The notes under the pieces: generated by a model
What the model saw: the letters and a program-made list of their open reading frames with translations, nothing else
Databases searched by the model: none
Told to the model about the DNA's origin: nothing
Shown here: one piece after another, positions 1 through 5,883 of the stretch
Numbering within the stretch: the first letter of the stretch is position 1
Layout of the letters: every line of letters begins with the position of its first letter
From: Rickettsiaceae bacterium 4572_127
GTDB taxonomy: Bacteria > Pseudomonadota > Alphaproteobacteria > Rs-D84 > NBLK01
Direction of reading: 5' to 3'
Length of the DNA: 11,340 nt
Assembly (NCBI GenBank): GCA_002084505.1
Contig: NBLK01000016.1
Coordinates: 1 to 11,340, forward strand
Translations under genes and position numbers: made by a program

Positions 1-107
1 ATAATTTGTTGATAAAAAAATGTTGAAAATTTCGTCTCCTCTCCCCTTGCGGGAGAGGAACAAGGTGAGGGGTATTTAAGAAAACACACATAAAACGGAA
101 TTGAGCC
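1..107 (-). mobile_element. Partial MITE-like element, inverted copy of the one at 3593-3807
   Basis: Positions 1-107 are the reverse complement of 3593-3699 with only three differences and no gaps (104 of 107 identical). The copy ends at the GAGCC terminus at 107, and the other end lies outside the window. It contains the CCTCTCCC / GGGAGAGG stem-loop that marks the family. It carries no coding capacity. The near identity suggests recent movement or gene conversion. The call rests on the complete copy, which has terminal inverted repeats and a target duplication. Confidence 0.8.
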
Positions 108-112
108 TTTTT

Positions 113-138
113 CTTTCATAACTTTTAAGTTATGAAAG
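113..138. repeat. Dispersed palindrome, copy 1
   Basis: This is a perfect inverted repeat with 12-bp arms, CTTTCATAACTT and AAGTTATGAAAG, around a 2-bp centre. The same palindrome occurs at 5834-5858 with a 1-bp centre. Flanking bases (a T-rich side and an AGGT side) are shared in inverted orientation, so the repeat unit is a little longer than the arms. It lies 35 bp beyond the stop of the beta-barrel gene. It could serve as a weak terminator, but the stem has few G-C pairs and no clear U-tract follows. Confidence 0.7.
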
Positions 139-172
139 AGGTGTATTCTTAAGAGTGAGAACCAGACAATAA

Positions 173-778
173 TTAAAATTCTAGAAAGACTCCAAGATTT
201 ACTTCTGAATCAGACAAAAGACCATATTGTTTTGCCGTATCTAAAAACGGAGATTTGAAAAAATTATATTGAAAAACACTTCCAACTGAATGAGAAAAGT
301 AGTATCGAGCTCCAATTGAAAACTTAGAAATCATATTTGTCTCAGATTCTTTTATTGATGGAATTGGCATGCCTGCTGTTTCTATTTCTGTTAAGGCATA
401 TTCAATTTTTCCAACCCCTAGTCCAATTCCTATAAAAGGAGAAAACCTTCCTTCGCTTGTAAAATCATAAAACGCAGATAAAAAACCTGCTCCAAATCCT
501 GCTTTTGTATTAGCTTTTACATTTGTTAATGATGTTTTAGCGAGACCAACAAAATCGATTGGGGCATTTTCTTTTTCCATTTCGTGAATTGTGAAGTTTA
601 GTTCTAACCTGACTTGCTTAGTTGTGTTTATGCCTCCTGATAAATTTACGCTATAAGCTGATTTTATGTTTTCATCGAGAGCAGAATTCATTGGAGTTGT
701 TAAGTCTCCTGAGGCTGAAAAATAAAAAGCAGAAACTGATTGCGAAAATAAGAACAAAACTAAAAAAATACGATACAT
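173..778 (-). CDS. Small outer-membrane beta-barrel protein (opacity / Msp4-like)
   Basis: The 201-residue product starts with a Sec signal peptide: a hydrophobic stretch at residues 3-14, then SQSVSA with likely cleavage after Ala17. The mature part alternates polar and hydrophobic residues. Glycine-rich strands run around residues 93-125 (AGFGAGF, FSPFIGIGLGVGKIEYAL), and the chain ends in Phe, the usual signal for outer-membrane insertion by the BAM complex. Length and pattern fit an eight-stranded barrel of the OMP_b-brl / surface antigen type seen in Rickettsiales and relatives. The start is fixed by a strong AGGAGGAG ribosome site just upstream. A promoter (807-835) and a small dyad lie in the leader. 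The specific role (porin, adhesin, antigen) cannot be read from sequence. Confidence 0.75.
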   Translation of the reverse strand: MYRIFLVLFLFSQSVSAFYFSASGDLTTPMNSALDENIKSAYSVNLSGGINTTKQVRLELNFTIHEMEKENAPIDFVGLAKTSLTNVKANTKAGFGAGFLSAFYDFTSEGRFSPFIGIGLGVGKIEYALTEIETAGMPIPSIKESETNMISKFSIGARYYFSHSVGSVFQYNFFKSPFLDTAKQYGLLSDSEVNLGVFLEF

Positions 779-791
779 AAAACTCCTCCTA

Positions 792-804
792 AGAACACTG
801 TTCT
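792..804. promoter_or_regulatory. Leader dyad AGAAC-n3-GTTCT before the barrel gene
   Basis: A perfect 5-bp inverted repeat with a 3-bp centre sits between the predicted -10 and the ribosome site of the barrel gene. Its position just after the transcription start suits a repressor site or a small leader hairpin. It resembles half of several known boxes but matches none exactly. Confidence 0.35.
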
Positions 805-806
805 AT

Positions 807-835
807 ATGTTAGGAATAAAATCGTAAAGAATCAA
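807..835 (-). promoter_or_regulatory. Predicted sigma-70 promoter of the barrel gene
   Basis: Read on the minus strand, TTGATT (830-835) and TAACAT (807-812) are 17 bp apart, ending 29 bp before the start codon. Each hexamer matches four of six consensus bases. The site lies between the small ORF at 848-1018 and the barrel gene, so the two need not share a transcript. Confidence 0.45.
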
Positions 836-847
836 GGTTTATTTATG

Positions 848-1018
848 TTAAGAAAGTTTTAGGAAATTTTGATAGGAATAAGCTAGTTTTTTTAGATTGA
901 TTTGATAATTCATTTCAGGGGTTGAAAAGGTTTTTCTAATTTTCTTCTCGATTTTACGAGGTTTTAATAAGCCACCATCAATCACAGACAAAAAAACTTT
1001 TTTATCAGAATGTTGCAT
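848..1018 (-). CDS. Small hypothetical protein, 56 residues
   Basis: The reading frame runs from ATG at 1018 to TAA at 848. A good ribosome site (AGAGAGG) lies about 10 bases upstream, and an AT-rich, promoter-like stretch precedes that. The product starts MQHSDKKVFLSVIDGG, is lysine-rich in the middle (RKIEKKIRKT) and ends in a tyrosine-containing segment (YSYQNFLKLS). It has no signal peptide and no membrane helix. No family is recognised. It lies 69 bp upstream of the barrel gene on the same strand and could be co-transcribed with it. It may be a genuine small gene or the remnant of a longer one. Confidence 0.45.
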   Translation of the reverse strand: MQHSDKKVFLSVIDGGLLKPRKIEKKIRKTFSTPEMNYQINLKKLAYSYQNFLKLS

Positions 1019-1156
1019 TCTTGATTTTCCTCTCTTTTCAAAAATAAGTATATAATAAATAAAATTAAATACTAATTATAATATTTAGGCTTATTTTTGC
1101 TAAATCAGATTTGTTTCTTTTTAGAGCAACTTTTAAGTTCTTTTTGTCGCTTTTCA

Positions 1157-1232
1157 ACAATTTAAGCGGAAATGGGTCATACCCAATTCCACTGAAACCG
1201 ATTGAAAATCCCTCAAAAATTTTCTTAAAATT
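1157..1232 (+). repeat. 76-bp dispersed repeat with central hairpin, copy 1
   Basis: This segment is the reverse complement of 11265-11340 with 71 of 76 positions identical and no gaps. It contains a hairpin, GGAA-a-TGGGT / ACCCA-a-TTCC around the loop CAT (1168-1190). The second copy is cut by the window end, so the full repeat may be longer. It sits in the 335-bp gap between the small ORF and birA, where no gene is supported. Confidence 0.75.
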
Positions 1233-1353
1233 CGCTCTATTATTATTTAATTTTATTATATCAAAAAAAGAGGTTAAAAAAAATGTGATTCAAGGTTGTT
1301 TTTTAGTTTTTCTCCTTGACTCAGGCTAGAATCTTTATTTTATAGTGTTTTCG

Positions 1354-2034
1354 TTATGATTTTTTTCTCATTGAGCCACTAAAATATGTTTTTTTATCTA
1401 AAATGAGCCGTCCATTTTCATCAATTCCATCAAAAACACCAGAGATTTTACTAGAATCTGTTTTTAGAATCACTGATTCTCCAATCCACAATGCCTGTTT
1501 TTTCCATAAATTAAAAATCTCACTGCGATTCTTTCTATAAATTTTGAAAATCTCTAAAAAAGTTTGAGTAAATTTGTCTAAAAGCGATTCGGCAGATCCT
1601 TTGAAGTTATTGTTAAATAAACAACTTATAGGGTATTCAGGCGAATCAACATTTGGAGAGGAGACAACATTAATTCCGATTCCTGCGATTAAATTTTGAT
1701 TGTGTTTTTCTACTAGAATTCCGCCTGTTTTAGAATCGTTTACAAAGATATCATTAGCCCATTTTAATTTTAGATTTGGTAGATTTATTGCTTTTGCCAT
1801 AGCTACTCCGCAGATAAAACATAAGTCAGATTCGCGAATAAAAAATGAATCTGGTAGCAAAAATGAGAAATATAAATTTCCCTTAGCCGTTCCCCATTTT
1901 TTTTCTCTTTGTCCTTGCCCTGCTGTCATCTTTTTTGAAACGACTAGTGGGAAAATACTATCTGTGGTTGTGTATTCTTTAATTTTATTCTGCGTAGAAT
2001 CTAAAACATCAAAATTATGATTTTCAAACTTCAT
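1354..2034 (-). CDS. birA: Biotin--[biotin carboxyl-carrier protein] ligase, class I
   Basis: This enzyme activates biotin as biotinyl-AMP and transfers it to a lysine of biotin-dependent carboxylases such as acetyl-CoA carboxylase (AccB). The 226 residues cover the catalytic domain: TAGQGQREKKWG then GNLYFSFLLP at about residues 37-62, KWANDIFV, SKTGGILVEK and GIGINV. A C-terminal SH3-like part follows (GVFDGIDENGRLIL). There is no N-terminal helix-turn-helix, so it is not the bifunctional repressor type. The biotinyl-AMP loop is unusual: E. coli AGRGRRGRKW aligns with AGQGQREKKW, losing the R118-equivalent arginine. KWPND is also KWAND. The start lies 4 bp after the prfB stop without a ribosome site, which suggests translational coupling. 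In many alphaproteobacteria birA sits beside the nuo genes; here it follows prfB. Confidence 0.9.
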   Translation of the reverse strand: MKFENHNFDVLDSTQNKIKEYTTTDSIFPLVVSKKMTAGQGQREKKWGTAKGNLYFSFLLPDSFFIRESDLCFICGVAMAKAINLPNLKLKWANDIFVNDSKTGGILVEKHNQNLIAGIGINVVSSPNVDSPEYPISCLFNNNFKGSAESLLDKFTQTFLEIFKIYRKNRSEIFNLWKKQALWIGESVILKTDSSKISGVFDGIDENGRLILDKKTYFSGSMRKKS

Positions 2035-2038
2035 TTTT

Positions 2039-3124
2039 TTATTTCAGTAAATTTGCGGTTAAAAATTCGTCTAGCTCACCATCAAGGACAGCTTTTGGAT
2101 TCGAGCTTTCAGTATTAGTCCTCAAATCTTTCACCATTTGATATGGATGCAAAACATAAGATCTAATTTGATTTCCCCAGCCAATTTCCGTTTTAGACGA
2201 TTCACTTGCGGTTTTTTCTGCTAGCTTTTTCTGCATTTCAACTTCATATAAACGACTCTTTAACATCTTAAAAGCTACTTCTTTATTTCTATGTTGCGAG
2301 CGTTCCATCTGACATTGCACAACTATTTTACTAGGAATATGAGTAATTCTAATAGCAGAATCTGTAGTATTTATATGTTGTCCGCCAGCACCTGAAGCTC
2401 TATAAGTATCTATTCTGCAATCAGCAGGATTAATCTCAACGGCAATATCGCTAGAAATATCAGGATAAATCCAGACAGAAGCAAAGGAAGTATGACGACG
2501 AGAATTAGAATCAAACGGAGAAATTCTCACTAATCGATGAACTCCGCTTTCATTTTTCAACCAGCCATAAGCATTTTCACCTTTAACTAAAATCGTAGCC
2601 GATTTCACTCCAACTTCTTCACCATTATGTTGCTCAATCAAAGAAATTTTATATTTTTTCCGTTCAGCATAGCGACTATACATTCGCAAAAGCATTTCAG
2701 CCCAATCACAAGATTCAGTTCCACCTGCTCCGGCATGAATTTCTATAAAACAATTCTCTGAATCTGCTTCACCAGAAAACATAGTTTCTATTTTAGCTTT
2801 TTCTAATTTAGATAATAATTTTTTTGAATCGGTAAGAAGCTCTTTCAAAAGCTCAGTTTCATTTTCCGACTCCGCTAATTCAGTCATTTCGGAAATTGTT
2901 TTAGTTTGATTGCGAAGGTCTTTGAATTGATTGAGTTTTTTTTCTAACTTTTTCTTTTCTTTTAATACTTTTTGACTATTATTTAAATCTTCCCAGAAGT
3001 CTTTTTTTTCAGTTTCGGCAATTAAGATATTTAAACGACTCTGCAAATCATCTATATTTAGAAACTTTTTAATTCCCAAAAGTGTTTTATTAGCTATTTC
3101 TATATTCTTTTTTAATTCTAACAT
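2039..3124 (-). CDS. prfB: Peptide chain release factor 2
   Basis: RF2 recognises UAA and UGA in the ribosomal A site and triggers release of the finished protein. The 361 residues have the family layout: a coiled-coil N-terminal domain (about 1-115), the stop-codon-reading SPF tripeptide at 202-204, and the catalytic GGQ at 247-249 within ASGAGGQHINTTDSAIRITH. Length is close to E. coli RF2 (365). The gene is one uninterrupted frame: the usual CUU-UGA programmed frameshift site near codon 25 is absent, so this autoregulatory loop is missing. A possible -10 (TATATT) ends only 8 bases before the ATG and no good ribosome site is seen, so the mRNA may be almost leaderless. birA follows at once, and the RHH gene precedes it on the same strand 51 bp away. 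Confidence 0.97.
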   Translation of the reverse strand: MLELKKNIEIANKTLLGIKKFLNIDDLQSRLNILIAETEKKDFWEDLNNSQKVLKEKKKLEKKLNQFKDLRNQTKTISEMTELAESENETELLKELLTDSKKLLSKLEKAKIETMFSGEADSENCFIEIHAGAGGTESCDWAEMLLRMYSRYAERKKYKISLIEQHNGEEVGVKSATILVKGENAYGWLKNESGVHRLVRISPFDSNSRRHTSFASVWIYPDISSDIAVEINPADCRIDTYRASGAGGQHINTTDSAIRITHIPSKIVVQCQMERSQHRNKEVAFKMLKSRLYEVEMQKKLAEKTASESSKTEIGWGNQIRSYVLHPYQMVKDLRTNTESSNPKAVLDGELDEFLTANLLK

Positions 3125-3132
3125 AAGGCTAG

Positions 3133-3159
3133 AATATAGAAGAACAAAAAAAGAATCAA
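3133..3159 (-). promoter_or_regulatory. Possible prfB promoter, near-leaderless
   Basis: On the minus strand, TTGATT (3154-3159) and TATATT (3133-3138) are separated by 15 bp, somewhat short. The -10 lies 8 bases before the prfB ATG, so the start of transcription would nearly coincide with the start codon. Read-through from the RHH gene is the alternative. Confidence 0.35.
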
Positions 3160-3175
3160 TTGCTTTTATATCGTT

Positions 3176-3364
3176 TTACTGTAAATCTTCAGTCGCCTGC
3201 TTATAAAGAAGGACTGAAATATAAGTCTGATACCTTAGACCGCTAGCTTTTGCCTGACGAGCCAGCATTTTTATTATTTTTTCGTTCATTCGCATATGTA
3301 GAATTGTATCTTTCTTAATTAGCTTTAACCCTTTTTGATATTTAGCGATGTCTTTTTTTTTCAT
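3176..3364 (-). CDS. Ribbon-helix-helix (CopG/BrnA-like) regulator or orphan antitoxin
   Basis: The 62-residue product starts MKKKDIAKYQKGLKLIKKDT. The start is chosen because AAGGAGGA lies 4 bases before this ATG; a longer version would begin with TTG inside the operator. Residues 19-56 show the RHH pattern: a beta strand DTILHMRM, helix NEKIIKMLARQAKA, the turn SGLRYQTY, and helix ISVLLYKQAT. Such proteins bind DNA as dimers, often as antitoxins that repress their own operon. Two matching palindromes (3390-3410, 3468-3490) lie directly upstream and are the obvious operators. No toxin gene is present on either side: prfB follows, and a repeat-filled gap precedes. It may therefore be a solitary regulator or an orphaned antitoxin. 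Confidence 0.8.
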   Translation of the reverse strand: MKKKDIAKYQKGLKLIKKDTILHMRMNEKIIKMLARQAKASGLRYQTYISVLLYKQATEDLQ

Positions 3365-3389
3365 TTTGTCCTCCTTTTGAAAAATAGTT

Positions 3390-3410
3390 TGTATTAACAA
3401 TGTTAATACA
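3390..3410. promoter_or_regulatory. Operator palindrome 1, overlapping the RHH gene -10
   Basis: A perfect inverted repeat with arms TGTATTAAC and GTTAATACA flanks a 3-bp centre. It begins at the downstream edge of a perfect minus-strand TATAAT (3410-3415) and covers the presumed start of transcription, 25 bp before the RHH start codon. Bound repressor would block RNA polymerase. No convincing -35 hexamer is seen. Confidence 0.7.
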
Positions 3411-3467
3411 TTATACTTTGAAAATCAAGTGAAAAAATCTCAGTAATTATAAAGGGTGTGAAAAATA

Positions 3468-3490
3468 ATGTATTAACAACGTTAATACAT
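3468..3490. promoter_or_regulatory. Operator palindrome 2
   Basis: This site repeats operator 1 with longer arms: ATGTATTAAC and GTTAATACAT around a 3-bp centre. The two centres are 79 bp apart, between seven and eight helical turns, which would allow cooperative binding or looping. It may also act on an unseen plus-strand transcript. Confidence 0.7.
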
Positions 3491-3584
3491 TTAGTAGGTC
3501 TGTTTTTTAAGGTGCTTTCAATCTAAGGTTGTGCTAAAAAAAAGAGTTTGTTTTAAGTAGTTTTTATCTCTTGGTTCAGCTTTT

Positions 3585-3815
3585 TCTAATATGGCTCAAT
3601 TCCATTTTATGTGTGTTTTCTTAAATACCCCTCACCTTGTTCCTCTCCCGCAAGGGGAGAGGAGACGAAATTCTCAACATTTTTTTATCAATAAATTATT
3701 GTTACGAAGTTTTGCGAAAGCAATATCTTTTCACCTCTCCCCTTGCGGGAGAGGTCGAGCGAAGCTAGGGTGAGGGGTATAAAACACATGCAAAATGGAA
3801 ATGAGCCTCTAATAT
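3585..3815. mobile_element. Complete 215-bp MITE-like element with 8-bp target duplication
   Basis: The element runs from 3593 to 3807. Its ends are inverted repeats: GGCTCA-TTCCATTTT on the left matches the reverse complement of AAAATGGAA-TGAGCC on the right, with about 22 of 27 positions shared. Directly outside both ends is TCTAATAT (3585-3592 and 3808-3815), a perfect 8-bp target-site duplication. Each half contains a stem-loop, CCTCTCCC / GGGAGAGG, at about 3643-3663 and 3736-3754. No transposase is encoded, so movement would need an enzyme elsewhere in the genome. Several IS families that make 8-bp duplications and have GG ends (ISL3, IS6, IS1595) are possible parents. The right end lies just upstream of the promoter of the gene at 3860. 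Confidence 0.85.
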
Positions 3816-3822
3816 ATACCCC

Positions 3823-3851
3823 TTGTTTTGCCATCTAAGATATGATATAAT
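3823..3851 (+). promoter_or_regulatory. Promoter of the secreted cysteine-rich protein gene
   Basis: TTGTTT (3823-3828) and a perfect TATAAT (3846-3851) are exactly 17 bp apart. The ATG at 3860 is only 8 bases after the -10, so transcription should start at or next to the start codon. No ribosome site is present, consistent with a leaderless mRNA. The -35 begins 8 bp beyond the MITE target duplication. Confidence 0.55.
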
Positions 3852-3859
3852 TTGTTGAA

Positions 3860-5452
3860 ATGAAGATTTTATATATATTTTTTGTTGCAGTTTTTATGTT
3901 CGGAAATTCCGTTTCGTCTTTTGCTAATCGTGACAGAAGCGATCGTAGGGATAGAAATCGTCTTGAAAGCAGACATGAAAAAACAGAAAGAAAAAGCAAT
4001 CAAGAGGCTAGAAGAGGGCGAAGCAATAGCGGAAGATCTGGTGGTTCAGCAAGGTCAGCCTTAGTCGTTGCCACAAAAAATGAGTCGCCAAAAGTAGAAA
4101 AAGCTGTCGTTGAAGAAGAAACAGAATTAAAAATTGCTCCAATAAAAAAAACTACACAATACCCAAATTATTCAAGTGATTTACAAGACATTATTTCAAA
4201 TGCTTCTTCGCAATATAGCAAGGTTGGTAGAGATGTAAAAAGATATTCTAAGTCTCCATCGTCTTGTATTGCGGATTTTACTGAATGTGTTTCTCAAACT
4301 TCAATTTGCGATAAGGAAATGAAAAAATGTTTGAATTCTGATAAATTAGAATTAGAAAAAACAACTTGGTTTTGTCAGAAAAAGTTTTTAGATAAATGTC
4401 ATCCTGATTCACATGAAACAATGTATGAAAGGTTTTTATCTGATTTGGCTGGGTTTATAGAGGCTAGAAGACAAAGAAAATTAGCGGGTGAAGAGCAAGC
4501 TCGACAAATTGCATTGGCTAAACAAAGAGCTTATGACAAAAAAGAAATTTATAAATTAGCTTGTAAAAATGCAGGTGGATTGCCAACTGATAATGGGAAA
4601 TGTGGATTTATGGTTTCGTTGGTTTACCCAGGGGGAAATGTTGAACAGATATTAACAAGAAAAGACAAATTATTTTGTAATGCCACTACGATGGGATATG
4701 ATCCAATTGAGAAAAAGGTGACAGAGCAAACAAAAAAACGAAATACTATTACAGCTATTGGGGCAGGGGTTGGGCTAGTTGGTGGTGCAATCGCAGGACA
4801 TGAAATTGAAGATAATATGGAAGAAAGAGAGGAAGATTTTATAGCAGATATGAATGAAGAAAATAAAGTATTTGCTGATGATAAAGAAAGAAAATATTTT
4901 TTTGGCGAAGACATCACAAAAGAAGAAAAAGAAACATATAAAACAAAAGAAAAATATATAAAAAAATGTGGTGAAGAACGAATGAGTAAAGGAAAATGTA
5001 GAAGATTAGCTGATGAATTCTTTACAGAAAAAGCTGATGAGTATACACCTCGTGATTCTGTAGATGGAGAAGAGGAAAAAAACGAAGAATTTAAAAGATG
5101 TCTAACTTATGGAATAACATTTGCGGATTGTGAGAGCCATATAAAAGATATTGAAATTAGTTATGATGATTTTGTTTCTAAATTTGAGAGAAAATTTAGA
5201 GATAAAATAAAAAAAATAAATAAAGAAATTGCAAAGAAAAATAGAAAGAAAAATAGAAGCGAAGGAAATAAGGTTGATAACTTTAAAGTAAGCTCTAGCG
5301 ATCTTAATGAATTTATAGAAAGCTTAGATGATCAAAAAGTTTTTGAGACTTGGTCTAATGCTGATAGAGACATCCCAGACGAATGTTTTGCAGAAGACGA
5401 AGATGGAGAATGGACTTTTGAAGAAGATGCTTGCAAAGAAGATCTTGATTAA
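3860..5452 (+). CDS. Secreted cysteine-rich protein with glycine zipper, unknown function
   Basis: The 530-residue product is not recognised. It opens with a Sec signal peptide (residues 1-22, cleavage after SSFA). An Arg/Ser-rich basic stretch follows to about residue 66. Next is a cysteine cluster with exact seven-residue spacing (C136, C143, C150, C157), then C172 and C180. A charged helix (about 190-232) is followed by C235, C248 and C273. A glycine-zipper hydrophobic segment at about 297-313 (GAGVGLVGGAIAGHEIED) resembles those in 17-kDa surface antigens. The C-terminal 200 residues are Lys/Glu-rich with six more cysteines. Fifteen cysteines in a secreted protein imply disulfides in the periplasm or outside. 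It is the only convincing plus-strand protein gene here and stands alone. The extreme basic N-terminus and acidic C-terminus suggest binding to a polyanion or self-assembly, but this is speculative. Confidence 0.75.
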   Translation: MKILYIFFVAVFMFGNSVSSFANRDRSDRRDRNRLESRHEKTERKSNQEARRGRSNSGRSGGSARSALVVATKNESPKVEKAVVEEETELKIAPIKKTTQYPNYSSDLQDIISNASSQYSKVGRDVKRYSKSPSSCIADFTECVSQTSICDKEMKKCLNSDKLELEKTTWFCQKKFLDKCHPDSHETMYERFLSDLAGFIEARRQRKLAGEEQARQIALAKQRAYDKKEIYKLACKNAGGLPTDNGKCGFMVSLVYPGGNVEQILTRKDKLFCNATTMGYDPIEKKVTEQTKKRNTITAIGAGVGLVGGAIAGHEIEDNMEEREEDFIADMNEENKVFADDKERKYFFGEDITKEEKETYKTKEKYIKKCGEERMSKGKCRRLADEFFTEKADEYTPRDSVDGEEEKNEEFKRCLTYGITFADCESHIKDIEISYDDFVSKFERKFRDKIKKINKEIAKKNRKKNRSEGNKVDNFKVSSSDLNEFIESLDDQKVFETWSNADRDIPDECFAEDEDGEWTFEEDACKEDLD

Positions 5453-5745
5453 ATTTTTCGTTCGTTTTGCGTTTCAGTAGTAATTTCTTTTGATTTATCA
5501 TTTTGATTAGGGGTGTTTTGAACCGTGAGGCGTATATTGAGTTTGTAATTTTCCCCATAATTTTTTGTTTTTCAAGATTTGTTATTATTCCTCCACTTTT
5601 GCGATAGCAAAGTCTGGCAATCCCGTAAGTTGTTAACTCCATCCTGAGATTGCTATGCTCACTTCGTGAAACGGCTCGCAATGACGAGTCTGGGGATGTG
5701 GATTACAATGCGATTGGCGAATATGGAGTTTTATGAAAATGTGAT
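5453..5745. other. Gene-free stretch with a degenerate REP-type hairpin
   Basis: No gene is supported here. At about 5644-5685 there is a nested hairpin: ATTGC pairs with GCAAT around an inner TCAC-ttc-GTGA stem. This is typical of the dispersed elements reading ...CGCAATGACG found in many bacterial genomes. A second small dyad (ACTTTTGC-gata-GCAAAGT) is at about 5602-5618. Confidence 0.5.
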
Positions 5746-5803
5746 TTTACCCCTCCCCAAAAAACTAGTCGTTTTTTGCCCCTCCCACAAGGGGCGGGTG
5801 ATA
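5746..5803. repeat. C-rich dispersed repeat with A/T hairpin, copy 1
   Basis: This aligns with 11015-11073 in the same orientation. Both read TTTACCCC-CCCC, an A/T hairpin, GCCCCTCCCACAA, a G-run, then GTGATA. The hairpin here is AAAAAAC-tagtc-GTTTTTT. The other copy has a different stem at the same place. A second stem, CCCCT / AGGGG, follows. Confidence 0.7.
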
Positions 5804-5833
5804 AGCAAGAAAATAAAGAAAGATTCAATAGAC

Positions 5834-5858
5834 CTCTTTCATAACTTAAAGTTATGAA
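5834..5858. repeat. Dispersed palindrome, copy 2
   Basis: Perfect 12-bp arms CTTTCATAACTT and AAGTTATGAAAG surround one base. It is the same palindrome as at 113-138, in inverted orientation judging by the flanks. It lies just upstream of the structured-RNA candidate. Confidence 0.7.
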
Positions 5859-5883
5859 AGGAAAAAAGAGAATCTCGCCGACG

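Noticed and set aside
792..804. LexA (SOS) box before the barrel gene
   Set aside because: GAAC-n3-GTTC has the wrong spacing for the Gram-positive box and is not the direct GTTC repeat of alphaproteobacteria.
1111..1329. Plus-strand frame of 72 codons spanning the 76-bp repeat
   Set aside because: It starts with TTG, has no ribosome site, and is mostly low-complexity AT-rich sequence around the repeat. The repeat's shared frame is reported as a finding instead.
3365..3400. Longer, 74-residue form of the RHH protein
   Set aside because: It would start with TTG within the operator and upstream of the ribosome site, which clearly serves the ATG at 3364.
3591..3773. Plus-strand frame inside the MITE
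   Set aside because: It is made entirely of terminal repeats and hairpins of the element, with no ribosome site.
5384..5425. EF-hand-like calcium loop near residues 511-522 of the secreted protein
   Set aside because: The DEDG...E pattern lacks the first acidic ligand and sits in a generally acidic tail, so chance is likely.
5355..5857. Frames on both strands in the gap after the secreted-protein gene
   Set aside because: They run through dispersed repeats and the tail of the real gene, without starts or protein-like composition.
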